A stretch of 64,000 nucleotides of DNA from Sphingomonas sp. (lineage in GTDB: Bacteria > Pseudomonadota > Alphaproteobacteria > Sphingomonadales > Sphingomonadaceae). The notes beneath the pieces were generated by a model that was not told the origin of the DNA, made no database searches, and was given only the letters and a program-made list of their open reading frames with translations. Made by a program: the position numbers and the translations under genes. Below, in pieces: positions 42,858-51,374 of this stretch (position 1 is the stretch's first letter; every line of letters starts with the position of its first letter). The stretch lies in the NCBI RefSeq assembly GCF_017744835.1, contig NZ_JAGIAM010000003.1, forward strand, positions 992,001-1,056,000, given 5' to 3'.

Positions 42858-43675
42858 AGCGCCTCCACCGGCGGGATCGCGCGGCGGTGGCGGAGCACCG
42901 GCACGCGCTCGCGCGCCGCGGACACGCGTGCGGGGTCGATCTCGGCGAAGCCCAGCCCCGCGCTCTCGCCCATGTCGAGCAGCACTTCGCCCCAGGGATC
43001 GATCGCGAGCGAATGGCCATAGGTGGCGCGGCCGTCCTCATGCACGCCGGTCTGCGCCGCGGCGATGACGAAGGCCGCCGCCTCGATCGCCCGGGCCCGC
43101 AAAAGCACATGCCAGTGCGCCGCACCGGTCGGCCGCGTGAAGGCTGCGGGCACCGCGAGCAGCGTCGCGCCGGCATCGCTCAGCGTGCGGAACAGGTCCG
43201 GGAAGCGCAGGTCGTAGCAGATGGCGAGGCCGAGCACGCCGAGCGGCGTCTCTACCGTCACGGATCGCTCGCCCGCCGAATAGGAGGCTGATTCGCGCCA
43301 GCTCTCGCCACTCGGCAAGTCGACGTCGAACAGATGCATCTTGTCGTAGCGCGCGCGGATCGCGCCCTGATCGTCGATCACGAAGCCGCGGTTGGCGAGC
43401 TTGCCGTCTCCCCGCAGCACCGCAAGGCTGCCGAGGTGCACCCAGATACCGTGCCGTGCCGCCGCCTCGCGCACGCTCGCCAGCACGCGATCGTCCTCCT
43501 CGCGGGCGAGCGAGCCCGCAGCACGGTCCTTGTCGCGGTCGAGCAGGCCCGACATCTCGGGCGTGAACAGCATCGCCGCCCCGCCGGCGGCTGCCTCGGC
43601 AATTCCCTCCACCAGGGTACGGGCATTGGCCGCGGGATCGATCCCGCTCGTCATCTGGAGCAGCGCCGCCTTCAT
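42854..43675 (-). CDS. Nitrilase-family carbon-nitrogen hydrolase
   Basis: This 273-residue protein has the complete Glu40 (FTPEMSG) - Lys112 (RYDKMHLF) - Cys153 (AICYDLRFPDLF) triad of the nitrilase superfamily. It is closest in pattern to NIT1-type omega-amidases that repair deaminated glutathione. It overlaps grxC upstream and DUF1178 downstream, each by four bases, which fits a thiol/glutathione-related role. Exact substrate specificity is inferred. Confidence 0.9.
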   Translation of the reverse strand: MKAALLQMTSGIDPAANARTLVEGIAEAAAGGAAMLFTPEMSGLLDRDKDRAAGSLAREEDDRVLASVREAAARHGIWVHLGSLAVLRGDGKLANRGFVIDDQGAIRARYDKMHLFDVDLPSGESWRESASYSAGERSVTVETPLGVLGLAICYDLRFPDLFRTLSDAGATLLAVPAAFTRPTGAAHWHVLLRARAIEAAAFVIAAAQTGVHEDGRATYGHSLAIDPWGEVLLDMGESAGLGFAEIDPARVSAARERVPVLRHRRAIPPVEAL

Positions 43676-43929
43676 GCGGCGAGCAGCGGGTCCAGTCCGC
43701 CCTTGCGGTCGAGCGCGGCCAGGTCGTCCGATCCGCCGATGTGCCGCTCGTCGATGAAGACCTGCGGAACAGTGGTGCGGCCGTTGGCGCGCTGGATCAT
43801 CTCCTGGCGCTTCGCACCATCGAAGGTGATGTCATATTCGACATAGTCGACCCCCTTGCCGTCGAGCAGGTGCTTCGCGCGGTGGCAATAGGGGCAGAAT
43901 GCCTTTGTGTAGATTTCGACCTTGGCCAT
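43672..43929 (-). CDS. grxC: Glutaredoxin 3
   Basis: This encodes 85 residues from the ATG at 43929; an in-frame extension upstream is not needed. It has the dithiol site Cys12-Pro-Tyr-Cys15 in AFCPYCHRAKHLL, the cis-proline TTVPQVFIDE, and the glutathione-binding GGSDDLAALD. It reduces glutathione mixed disulfides in the cytoplasm. It is the first gene of the three-gene operon with nitrilase and DUF1178. Confidence 0.94.
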   Translation of the reverse strand: MAKVEIYTKAFCPYCHRAKHLLDGKGVDYVEYDITFDGAKRQEMIQRANGRTTVPQVFIDERHIGGSDDLAALDRKGGLDPLLAA

Positions 43930-43977
43930 GATGCTTCCCGAACTGTGGTGCGGTCGTCGCCTTGTCAATGCGCGGCG

Positions 43978-44721
43978 TCAATCCGCCATCGGTTCAAGGC
44001 CTTGCCCGTCGAGAACGCGCGCCCAGCACAGAAGGATCACCCGCGCCGCACCGCCGCGCTTGAGCACCCGCGCGCAGGCGTCTGCCGTCGCGCCGCTGGT
44101 GTGGACGTCGTCGACCAGTACCACGGTCCTGCCGGCGAGCCTTTCGCGTGCGTTCGGCGCCAGCCCGAAAGCCCCAGCGACCGCCTTTGCCCTTCCCTTG
44201 CGCCCGAGCCCGCGCAGCACCGGAGTCGCCTTGGTCCGGCGCAGCAGTTCGGCGTCGGCGCGCACCCCCGTCGTTCGGGCAAGCGCCGTGGCGACCAGCG
44301 CGGCCTGGTTGAACCCGCGCGACCAGATCCGCCAGCGGTGGAGCGGCACCGGCACCAGCAGCTCCGCGCCCGCGGGCATCAGCCGCTCCATCGCGCGCGC
44401 CATCGTCTCGGCGCAGGCCAGCCGCCCCGAATATTTGAGCTTGAGCGCGACGCTGCGCGCGACTTCGGAATAAGCCACCGCCGCGCGCACGCCGTCGTGC
44501 ACCGGCGGGTCCGCCATGCATTCGGCGCAGCGCGCGTCCTCGCCGCGATCGAACTCGAAGGGCAGATGGCAGCTCGCGCACCAGGGCGGCCCCAGGAAGC
44601 GCAGCCCGCTCCAGCAGCGCGCGCAGAAGCGATGCGCGGCCGCAGTGACTTCGCCGCAGCCGGGGCAGCGCGGCGGCAGCGCCAGGTCGACCAGCCCGGC
44701 CAAAGGAGCGAGCGCGTGCAC
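43978..44721 (-). CDS. ComF-family phosphoribosyltransferase-like protein
   Basis: This encodes 247 residues from GTG 44721. The N-terminal zinc-ribbon has paired cysteines (RCPGCGEV, FCARCW, and CASCHLPF with a later CAEC). The phosphoribosyltransferase fold carries the PRPP motif TVVLVDDVHTSGAT near residue 205. RGFNQAALVATALA is the other ComF signature. ComF proteins are linked to DNA uptake and to amidophosphoribosyl-type chemistry. It is divergent from the methyltransferase, 42 bases away. Confidence 0.9.
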   Translation of the reverse strand: MHALAPLAGLVDLALPPRCPGCGEVTAAAHRFCARCWSGLRFLGPPWCASCHLPFEFDRGEDARCAECMADPPVHDGVRAAVAYSEVARSVALKLKYSGRLACAETMARAMERLMPAGAELLVPVPLHRWRIWSRGFNQAALVATALARTTGVRADAELLRRTKATPVLRGLGRKGRAKAVAGAFGLAPNARERLAGRTVVLVDDVHTSGATADACARVLKRGGAARVILLCWARVLDGQGLEPMAD

Positions 44722-44763
44722 GCACGCCTTGTCCTATGCGGCGCCCCGCTGCACAAGCCGCGC

Positions 44764-45609
44764 GTGAGCGACTCCGAGATCTTCGACCGCGCGCTGCGCC
44801 GCCGCCGCCGCGACCGCGCCGCCCCGGGCCATGACGCCTTCACTTTCCTGCGCGACCATATGCTGGAGGGGATCGCCGAGCGGCTCGACGCCGTGAAGCG
44901 CGACTTCGCCGAGGTGCTAGACGTCGGCAGTTTCGGGGGCAGCTCCGCCGCCGGCTTCGCGCTGCCCGGCGCGCGCATCGCGCGGCTCGATGCGGGGTAT
45001 GGTTTCGCGCGCCAGGCTGGCGGCGTGCAGGCCGACGAGGACCGCCTTCCCTTCGCCGACGCCAGCTTCGACCTGATCGTCTCGGCCGGCGTGCTCGACC
45101 AGGTCAACGACGTCCCCGGCGCGCTGGCCCTCGCGCGACGCGTGCTCAGGCCCGACGGGCTGTTCCTCGGCGCCTTCCTCGGCGCCGGCACGCTCGCGAC
45201 GCTGCGCGCCTGCCTGATGGCCGCCGAGGCCGAGCGCCCGGTGGCGCGCTTCCACCCGCAGATCGACGTGCGCTCGGCCGGCGATCTCCTCGGCCGCGCG
45301 GGCTTCGCGCTCCCTGTCGCCGACGTCGAGACGCTCACCGTCCGCTATGCGAGCTTCGCCAATCTGCTTCGCGACCTGCGCGGCATGGCGGCGACCAACC
45401 TGCTCCCCGGCACCCCGCCGCTCACCCGCGAGACGCTCGCCCGCGCCGCCGAAGCCTTTGCGGCACGAGCCGATGCCGATGGGCGCACGACCGAGCGGTT
45501 CGAGATCGTCTATCTCACCGGTTGGGCGCCCGATCCCTCGCAACCCCAGCCCGCGCGCCGCGGCAGTGCCACCGCCTCGCTGGCAGAGGCACTCAAGCCC
45601 AGGAACTGA
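44764..45609 (+). CDS. SAM-dependent methyltransferase (BioC/NDUFAF5-like)
   Basis: This encodes 281 residues from GTG 44764 (VSDSEIFDRALRRRRRDRAA). The class I SAM-binding fold shows VLDVGSFGGSSAA near residue 57, DEDRLPFADASFDLIVSAGV near 98-117, and RVLRPDGLFLGAFLG. The N-terminal FDRALRRRRRDRA motif resembles mitochondrial NDUFAF5 and bacterial BioC-like proteins adjoining comF in alphaproteobacteria. The substrate is unknown. The 3' end overlaps the convergent Nudix gene by 17 bases. Confidence 0.85.
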   Translation: MSDSEIFDRALRRRRRDRAAPGHDAFTFLRDHMLEGIAERLDAVKRDFAEVLDVGSFGGSSAAGFALPGARIARLDAGYGFARQAGGVQADEDRLPFADASFDLIVSAGVLDQVNDVPGALALARRVLRPDGLFLGAFLGAGTLATLRACLMAAEAERPVARFHPQIDVRSAGDLLGRAGFALPVADVETLTVRYASFANLLRDLRGMAATNLLPGTPPLTRETLARAAEAFAARADADGRTTERFEIVYLTGWAPDPSQPQPARRGSATASLAEALKPRN

Positions 45610-46009
45610 CCAGCGCCTCCAGCAGCGGGATCAGCGGCTCGTCCGCCGGGGGCATGGCAAGTTCACGCAACTCGGCGGGCCGCACCCATCGGAGCGCGCT
45701 GGCATGGTGCGGCTCGGGCGTGCCCTGCCAGCTCCGCAGCGTGTAGAGCAGCAGGAGCAATTGCCGCCCGCCCAGCGGTTCGCTGGCGAAGGCCGCGGGA
45801 ACCAGCGCCGCGGCATCCACCCGGACGCCAAGCTCTTCCTCCAGCTCGCGCGCCAGCGCCGCCTCGGGCAGCTCGTCATGCTCGACCTTGCCGCCGGGAA
45901 ACTCCCACAGCCCGGCCATCGGCTTGCCCGGCGGACGCTGCTGCACCAGCACGCGCCCCTCGCCGTCCACCATCGCCACAGCCACCACCAGCAGAAGCCT
46001 GTCCCGCAT
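45593..46009 (-). CDS. Nudix hydrolase (MutT-like)
   Basis: This encodes 138 residues from the ATG at 46009. The full Nudix box is present: G-GKVEHDELPEAALARELEEELG at about residues 35-57, with all metal-binding glutamates. It resembles MutT (8-oxo-dGTP diphosphatase); VLVQQRPPGKPMAGLWEFPG is the typical lead-in. It probably sanitises oxidised nucleotides. It is convergent with, and slightly overlaps, the methyltransferase gene. Confidence 0.9.
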   Translation of the reverse strand: MRDRLLLVVAVAMVDGEGRVLVQQRPPGKPMAGLWEFPGGKVEHDELPEAALARELEEELGVRVDAAALVPAAFASEPLGGRQLLLLLYTLRSWQGTPEPHHASALRWVRPAELRELAMPPADEPLIPLLEALVSSWA

Positions 46010-46065
46010 AAGGTCTTGGTAACCCCCTGTCGTTACGATTCCGCGCGATCCTTGGGGGAGAAACG

Positions 46066-46254
46066 ATGCCGATGCGAGACCTTGTCCGGCTTTTTCGGCG
46101 CCTCGTGCCCGATCGCCGCGCAGCCACTGCCGTCGAATATGGGCTGATCCTGGCAATGATCGTGCTTGCGACCTTCGCCAGCCTGGCGGCGGTCGGCAAC
46201 GTGACCAGCTCGATGTGGAACGACGTCAGCGAGAAGGTCCAAAGCGCCCACTGA
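46066..46254 (+). CDS. Flp-type pilin, variant cleavage site
   Basis: This 62-residue protein is preceded by GGGGGAG. A basic leader (MPMRDLVRLFRRLVPDRRA) leads to TAVEYGLILAMIVLATFASL, the hydrophobic helix of type IVb pilins. The glutamate/tyrosine pair is present, but the residue before the presumed cleavage point is alanine (RRA-ATAVEY) rather than the usual glycine. The tail is short. No tad/cpa assembly genes are nearby; the second pilin follows 134 bases on. Confidence 0.85.
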   Translation: MPMRDLVRLFRRLVPDRRAATAVEYGLILAMIVLATFASLAAVGNVTSSMWNDVSEKVQSAH

Positions 46255-46388
46255 GCAAGTACGAACGGCGCGTTAATCTCTGAGTTTAGGCGTTTCTTTA
46301 CACCTCATCCCTAGGGTCGAATGTGCCGTACCGGCTTTCCGGTCCGGCCGGGTGAATGAAGCAACTTTCGAAACGTTGGAGACCGGTT

Positions 46389-46562
46389 ATGCAGAAGATC
46401 CGCAACTTCCTGAAGAATTCCAAGGGCGCGACCGCGATCGAGTACGGCCTGATCGCCGCTCTCATCGCCGTGGCCGCCATCGCCGCCATGCAGGGCCTGG
46501 GCAACCAGCTCAAGACCACGTTCAACAACGTGTCGGGCACCATGCAGGCCCACAACCAGTAA
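46389..46562 (+). CDS. Flp-family type IVb pilin
   Basis: This encodes 57 residues from the ATG at 46389, with GGAGA seven bases upstream; an in-frame ATG at 46356 is less likely. The leader MQKIRNFLKNSKG is followed by the canonical cleavage site G-ATAIEYGL and the hydrophobic helix IAALIAVAAIAAMQGLGNQL. The prepilin peptidase would cut after the glycine. It is followed by a strong terminator, so the operon ends here. Confidence 0.92.
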   Translation: MQKIRNFLKNSKGATAIEYGLIAALIAVAAIAAMQGLGNQLKTTFNNVSGTMQAHNQ

Positions 46563-46587
46563 GTCGAACTTTCGACTCACGAGATCG

Positions 46588-46622
46588 GGGCGGCGGACAC
46601 AGGTTCCGCCGCCCTTTTCTTT
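46588..46622 (+). terminator. Rho-independent terminator after the Flp pilin
   Basis: A perfect 10-bp stem GGGCGGCGGA / TCCGCCGCCC with a 7-base loop is followed by TTTTCTTTT. Confidence 0.92.
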
Positions 46623-46667
46623 TGTCCGTTCGTTATCGCCGCGCTCCGCATACCGAGCCGGAGAGGA

Positions 46668-47615
46668 TCAGACCCGGCCCATCGCCAGGAACTTGGCGCG
46701 CCGCGCCTGGCGCAGCGCATCGGCGGACTGAGGCTCCAGAACATCGAGCGCAGCGGCAATGGCATCGCCCAGCGCCTTCACGGCCGCGGCGGGATCGCGA
46801 TGCGCGCCGCCCAGCGGCTCCGCGACGATCCCGTCGATCACGCCCAGCTCCTTCAGATGCTGCGCGGTGACCTTCATCGCCTCGGCGGCATCGGCGGCCT
46901 TGTCCGCGGTGCGCCACAGGATCGAGGCGCAGCCCTCCGGCGAGATCACCGAATAGACCGCATGTTCCATCATCAGCACGGTGTTGCCCGCTGCGAGCGC
47001 GATCGCGCCGCCCGAGCCGCCTTCGCCCAGGATCGCCGAGACCAAAGGCACGCCCAGGTTGAGGCACTGCTCGGTCGAACGCGCGATCGCCTCGGCCTGG
47101 CCGCGCTCCTCGGCCTGGACGCCCGGAAAGGCGCCCGACGTGTCGACCAGCGTGATCACCGGCAGGCCGAATCGATCGGCGAGCTGCATCAGGCGGATCG
47201 CCTTGCGATAGCCCTCGGGCTTGCCCATGCCGAAATTGTGCTTGAGCCGGCTCGCGGTATCGTCGCCCTTCTCATGGCCGATCACCATGACGCGGCGTCC
47301 GCGGAACCGGCCGAGTCCGCCGATGATCGCATTGTCGTCGGCAAAGGCGCGGTCGCCGCCCAGCGGCATGAAATCGTCGATCAGTCCGGCGACATAGTGC
47401 TTGAAGTGCGGCCGCTCGGGATGCCGCGCGACCTGGGTCTTCTGCCACGGCGTGAGCTTGGCGTAGGTGTCCTGGAGCAGCCGTTCGGCCTTGGCCTGGA
47501 GCGGCGCGATCTCCGCGTCGATATCGACCGAACCGCCCTCGGCGGTGTCGCGCAGTGCATCGATCCGGCTCTGGAGCTCGGCGATCGGTTTCTCGAAGTC
47601 GAGGAAAGTTGCCAT
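46668..47615 (-). CDS. accA: Acetyl-CoA carboxylase carboxyltransferase, alpha subunit
   Basis: This 315-residue protein matches AccA along its length: [50 protein letters not shown], the acyl-CoA region [23 protein letters not shown], and [16 protein letters not shown] for the oxyanion hole. With AccD it transfers carboxyl from biotin to acetyl-CoA, the first step of fatty acid synthesis. It lies downstream of xerD on the same strand, separated by a 272-base gap occupied by a type B repeat. Confidence 0.96.
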   Translation of the reverse strand: MATFLDFEKPIAELQSRIDALRDTAEGGSVDIDAEIAPLQAKAERLLQDTYAKLTPWQKTQVARHPERPHFKHYVAGLIDDFMPLGGDRAFADDNAIIGGLGRFRGRRVMVIGHEKGDDTASRLKHNFGMGKPEGYRKAIRLMQLADRFGLPVITLVDTSGAFPGVQAEERGQAEAIARSTEQCLNLGVPLVSAILGEGGSGGAIALAAGNTVLMMEHAVYSVISPEGCASILWRTADKAADAAEAMKVTAQHLKELGVIDGIVAEPLGGAHRDPAAAVKALGDAIAAALDVLEPQSADALRQARRAKFLAMGRV

Positions 47616-47684
47616 CGGCGCGGGGGTTAAGCCGGGCGCGCCTTCGCGTCAACGCGTGGGGTTCGGCCGGAGGAGCGAAGAAGG

Positions 47685-47884
47685 TGGTTCACGCAAAGGC
47701 GCAAAGACGCGAAGGTTGCTCGCGCAGAGGCGCTGAGAGCGCAGAGGGATATCGCCCGGCTGCGACAGCAGCCTTTCACAACGGGCCGAAATTCACGCGC
47801 TGGCGCGCGTACCACCTCTCTGCGTCCTCTGCGCCTCTGCGCGAACACCTCTTCCTTCGCGCCTTCGCGCATTTGCGTGAACCA
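47685..47884. repeat. Type B dispersed inverted repeat, long copy
   Basis: The left arm starts TGGTTCACGCAAAGGCGC and runs to about 47749. The right arm, 47813-47884, is its imperfect reverse complement ending GCGTGAACCA. Both arms contain short direct units (GCGCAGAGGCGC, CGCGAAGG), so they look built from tandem 8-12 base motifs. The centre (47750-47812) is unrelated. It fills most of the gap between xerD and accA. Confidence 0.88.
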
Positions 47885-47887
47885 TTT

Positions 47888-48820
47888 TCACTTCCGCGCG
47901 AGCGCTTCCCCCAGAGGGTGCCGCTGGTTGACCAGCTCGACCAGCCGCCGGCTGTCGACATGGGTGTAGATCTCGGTGGTAGCGATATCGGCATGGCCCA
48001 GCATCGCCTGGAGCGCGCGCAGGTCGGCGCCGCCCTCCAGCAGGTGCGTCGCGAAGGCGTGGCGCAGCACGTGCGGGCTCACGCGGTCGGGGGGAATGCC
48101 CGCCTCGGCCGCGAGCGCGCGGACGAGCTGGTAGAGCCGCACGCGCGAAAGATGCCCCTTGCCCGAGGGGAAGAGCCACGGCCGCCCCTCGGCGACATGC
48201 TCGCGCCACGCCGCCACGGCCGCGCGCGCACGGTCCGAGATCGGCACCAGCCGCTCGCGCCCGCCCTTGCCCTTCAGGATCAGGTACGGCCGGTCGGGCG
48301 CCACGGCGTTGCGGGGCAGCGAGACCAGCTCGGTCGCGCGCAGCCCCGACCCATAGAGCAGCTCGATCAGCGCGGAGAGCCGCAGGTCGAGCGGATCGGC
48401 CGGCACGCGCGCGATCCGCGCGGCGATCGCCTCGAACATCCGGTCGACATCGGCGGTACTCAGCACCTTGGGGAGCGCGCGCGCGGTCCCCGGCCGCGGC
48501 AGCGCGGCACCGGGATCGTCCTTGCGAAGGCCTTCGTCGGCCAGGAACGCGAAGAAGCGCCGCAGCGCCGCCGATTTGCGCGCCACCGTCGCGCGCAACA
48601 GCGGCTGCCATTCGGCGCCCAGCCGCTCGAGCTCGGACGCCCCGGCTTCGCCCAGCCGCCCGCCAAGCAGCTCGGACGCGAGGCGCAGGTCGGTGCCATA
48701 GGCGGCGATCGTGTTCGCGGCGGCACCGGCCTCCGCGCGCATCATCTCGAGGAAGCGCTCGATCAGCGCCCGATCGTCGGCGCCGGGTCGCCCCGGCGAC
48801 GTATCGCCGGATGGGCTCAA
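47888..48820 (-). CDS. xerD: Tyrosine recombinase XerD
   Basis: This 310-residue protein has an N-terminal SAM-like core-binding domain (about 15-105). The catalytic domain carries Arg161 (GSGLRATEL), a lysine near 185 (LKGKGGRER), His250 and Arg253 (HVLRHAFATHL), His276 (LGHADIATT) and Tyr285 (EIYTHV). It resolves chromosome dimers with XerC at dif. Gene order beside accA and aroKB is common in alphaproteobacteria. Its ATG overlaps the upstream gene's stop (ATGA). Confidence 0.94.
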   Translation of the reverse strand: MSPSGDTSPGRPGADDRALIERFLEMMRAEAGAAANTIAAYGTDLRLASELLGGRLGEAGASELERLGAEWQPLLRATVARKSAALRRFFAFLADEGLRKDDPGAALPRPGTARALPKVLSTADVDRMFEAIAARIARVPADPLDLRLSALIELLYGSGLRATELVSLPRNAVAPDRPYLILKGKGGRERLVPISDRARAAVAAWREHVAEGRPWLFPSGKGHLSRVRLYQLVRALAAEAGIPPDRVSPHVLRHAFATHLLEGGADLRALQAMLGHADIATTEIYTHVDSRRLVELVNQRHPLGEALARK

Positions 48821-50631
48821 GCCCGCGTGATCGCCTCGACGGCGATCATCCGCGCATAGTCGCCCATCCCCGCCGCACGCATCGCCGCGACGATGTGGAA
48901 CAGCGCCTCGGGCGTCACCCGCTCCCAGCTCGTCGACTGCATGCCGACCGCGGCGAGCAGCGCCACCGTGGCGGCGTCGCCGCGCTGGCCCGCCGCGTCG
49001 ATCGCCTGCGTCCAGGCGTTGACGCCGCCGATCTGGACGTCGACCGCCTGTGCGCCGCGCTGCGCCTCGCCGGCATCGAGCCGGCCCAGCCCCGCGAGGC
49101 CGGCGAGCAGGAACTGCGCCTTGCGGCCGCCGATCTCGTCCGAATAGCTGTTGAAGTCGCCATAGCCGACGCGGAGATTGTCCGCAGGATCAGCGAGCGC
49201 GAGCAGCGCCCAGCCCTGGCCGCCGCGCTTGACCACCGGTCGCCATTCCATCGCCGCGCGGTCATAGCCCGCGGTCAGCATCGAGGCGACGATCTGGTCG
49301 GCGTCGTCGACGTCCTTGCCGGCAGGAATCCACGAGGCGGCGCGCGCAGTGAGGATCAGCCGCGCATAGCGGGTGCGCGCAGTCTCCGCGCCGTTCCACA
49401 GCGACTGGATCGCGCGGACCCGGCCCGGCACGTCGCTGGCGCTATAGGCAGCGCGCAGATCGCGCGCGACCGTGGCGGCGGGGCCGCTGGCATCGCCTTC
49501 CTGGTCGATCTCGCCATAAAGATCGACCAGCCCGGCGTTAGAGAAGACGCCCGCGGTCGCCGCCAGCTCGGCAGCCGAGGCGCGCGCGGCGGCGTCGATA
49601 TTGGGCGCGACGGCCTGCCAGTAGCGGACCTGCGGGCCGGCGGTGCGGTAGAGATCGGCGGGCACCTCGACTCCCGTCGCGGTGGCCAGGCCCCAGCGCC
49701 AGGCGGTGAGCTGGTCGACGCCCGCCCATTCGACCGTCACGGCACGGCGGCCCTGCGCGCCGGTGCCCAGCACCTTTTCGGCGAGCAGGGTGTCGATGTC
49801 GCCCGGGCTCGTGCCCCAGCGCGCCTGGGTGAGCAACTGCCCGGCCTCGTTGGGCCGGCCGCCGAGGCCCGCGCACATCGCCTTGGCGAGCGCCCAGCCG
49901 CGCTGGCGGATCGATTCGGACGCCTTGTCGGCGATCGGGCAGAGCCCCGCCGGGTCGGCGGTCGCGAGCGACGCCTGCATCGCCACCTGGAACAGGGTGG
50001 TGGTGTAATTGTCGAGGTCGACGTCGTTGATCACTGCGCGCGCCGCCATCGCCTCGCCCATGCGCAGCAGCACCCAGGCGCGCTCGGCGGCGAAATCGGC
50101 GCCATTGACGTTGGCCGGCGTGTCGAGCGGCGACATCAGCGCGCGGCGCAGCGCGATCGACGCCCAGCGCGAGGCGACCGGTGCGTCGAGCCGCCGCATC
50201 AGCGTGGTCAGGAAGCGGCCGTCGGTACGTCCCAGCGAATCGGCCGGGAACGGGGCGTTGCCTGCCGCGCGCACGCCGGTCCGCGCCAGCGAATGGCGCG
50301 CGAACTCGGGCAACTCGTATTTGGCGAGGTCGACCACTTCCTCCGCCTGCGTGGCGTTGCCGTCGGCGGAAAGCGGGAGGTTGCCGAGCTCGGCGGTGTT
50401 GCCGAGCTCGGGGAGCGGCTGGACGATCGGCGCGGGCGCACCCGGCGCGCCAGGCTCGGCCGCGCGGGTCGGCGCGGGCGCAGGGGCCGGCGCCGGTGCG
50501 GGAGCAGGCTCGTCGAAGCCGGGCGGCAGCAGCGATTCGGGCGTGTCCTGCCCCAGCGCCGGCACCGAAACGCCGGCGAGGAGCAACAGGCCCAGGCCGA
50601 TCCGCGAACGCTTAGTTCGTGAGGTTATCAA
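48817..50631 (-). CDS. Secreted protein of unknown function, 604 residues
   Basis: I chose the TTG at 50631 (LITSRTKRSRIGLGLLLLAG), preceded by GGTGG. It gives a clean signal peptide ending VPALGQ and lets translation couple to the 45-residue peptide that it overlaps by 20 bases. A Pro-Ala linker (about residues 40-55) follows. The remaining 540 residues are largely alpha-helical with recurring alanine-rich helix pairs, suggesting a superhelical or TPR/Sel1-like solenoid. No enzyme motif is seen. It probably resides in the periplasm. It overlaps xerD by four bases. Confidence 0.75.
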   Translation of the reverse strand: MITSRTKRSRIGLGLLLLAGVSVPALGQDTPESLLPPGFDEPAPAPAPAPAPAPTRAAEPGAPGAPAPIVQPLPELGNTAELGNLPLSADGNATQAEEVVDLAKYELPEFARHSLARTGVRAAGNAPFPADSLGRTDGRFLTTLMRRLDAPVASRWASIALRRALMSPLDTPANVNGADFAAERAWVLLRMGEAMAARAVINDVDLDNYTTTLFQVAMQASLATADPAGLCPIADKASESIRQRGWALAKAMCAGLGGRPNEAGQLLTQARWGTSPGDIDTLLAEKVLGTGAQGRRAVTVEWAGVDQLTAWRWGLATATGVEVPADLYRTAGPQVRYWQAVAPNIDAAARASAAELAATAGVFSNAGLVDLYGEIDQEGDASGPAATVARDLRAAYSASDVPGRVRAIQSLWNGAETARTRYARLILTARAASWIPAGKDVDDADQIVASMLTAGYDRAAMEWRPVVKRGGQGWALLALADPADNLRVGYGDFNSYSDEIGGRKAQFLLAGLAGLGRLDAGEAQRGAQAVDVQIGGVNAWTQAIDAAGQRGDAATVALLAAVGMQSTSWERVTPEALFHIVAAMRAAGMGDYARMIAVEAITRA

Positions 50632-50749
50632 GCGGGACCACCTTCTCCATGCGGACGGGTTCGGTGCCCGTGGTGCGCGTCGAGAGGAACACCAGCCCTC
50701 CCACCAGCAGCACGATGACGACAATCAGCGCAAGGAGCGAACGCGACAT
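50612..50749 (-). CDS. 45-residue single-span membrane peptide
   Basis: The frame runs from the ATG at 50749 to a TAA at 50614. One strong membrane helix (LLALIVVIVLLVGGLVFLS) follows MSRS, then a polar tail RTTGTEPVRMEKVVPLDNLTN. It lies directly before the 604-residue secreted protein gene, whose TTG start falls within its last codons. That supports a translated, coupled pair. Function is unknown; a small inner-membrane partner is the natural guess. Confidence 0.68.
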   Translation of the reverse strand: MSRSLLALIVVIVLLVGGLVFLSTRTTGTEPVRMEKVVPLDNLTN

Positions 50750-50824
50750 GGGGCTAGTCCAAAGAAATGATTTGCGGCGGGCCTTTTGCCCGAGACCCGG
50801 CGTCGCTGTATAGCCCCCAGCGGG

Positions 50825-51364
50825 ATGTTACAAATGCAAGCGAGCGCAGACGCCTGGACGGGCAAGCCGATCGTGCTGATCGGACTGATGGGCGCCGGCA
50901 AGACCACGGTCGGCCGGCGGCTCGCGCAGCGCATGCGCCTGCCCTTCGTCGATGCCGACCACGAGATCGAGCGCGCGGCGGGCATGACCATCTCGGACAT
51001 CTTCACGCGCTTCGGCGAACCCTATTTCCGCGACGGCGAGCGACGCGTGATCGCGCGGCTGATCGACGGGCGGCCCAAGGTGATCGCCACCGGCGGCGGC
51101 GCGTTCCTCAATGAAGAGACGCGCGCGCTGATCCTCGACCAGGCACTCGCCATCTGGCTCGATGCCGAGCCCTCGGTGCTCGCCGACCGCGTCCGCCGCC
51201 GCGACACCCGCCCGCTGCTGCGCGGCCGCGATCCGGAGGAAGTGCTCACCGAGCTCGCCCAGGTTCGCAATCCCTTCTACGCGCTCGCGCCGATCCGGGT
51301 GCAGAGCATCGCCGCGCCGCACGACGCCACCGTCGACGAAATCCTCAAGGCCCTTCACGAGTGA
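50825..51364 (+). CDS. aroK: Shikimate kinase
   Basis: This encodes 179 residues from the ATG at 50825 (50834 also possible; neither has a strong ribosome binding site). Motifs are Walker A GLMGAGKTT, the shikimate-binding FVDADHEIE and RDGERRVI, GGGAF for the phosphate contact, and RRDTRPLLRG in the lid. It phosphorylates shikimate in chorismate synthesis. aroB follows after 10 bases. Confidence 0.94.
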   Translation: MLQMQASADAWTGKPIVLIGLMGAGKTTVGRRLAQRMRLPFVDADHEIERAAGMTISDIFTRFGEPYFRDGERRVIARLIDGRPKVIATGGGAFLNEETRALILDQALAIWLDAEPSVLADRVRRRDTRPLLRGRDPEEVLTELAQVRNPFYALAPIRVQSIAAPHDATVDEILKALHE

Positions 51365-51374
51365 TCCCCAGACC

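Noticed and set aside
46255..46388. A promoter candidate (TTTACA at 46297) before the second Flp pilin
   Set aside because: No acceptable -10 box at 16-18 bases; not reported as a feature.
47888..48820. XerD as an integrase of a mobile element, given flanking repeats
   Set aside because: Length, motifs and neighbours (accA, aroKB) are those of the housekeeping recombinase; there are no att-like direct repeats or cargo genes.
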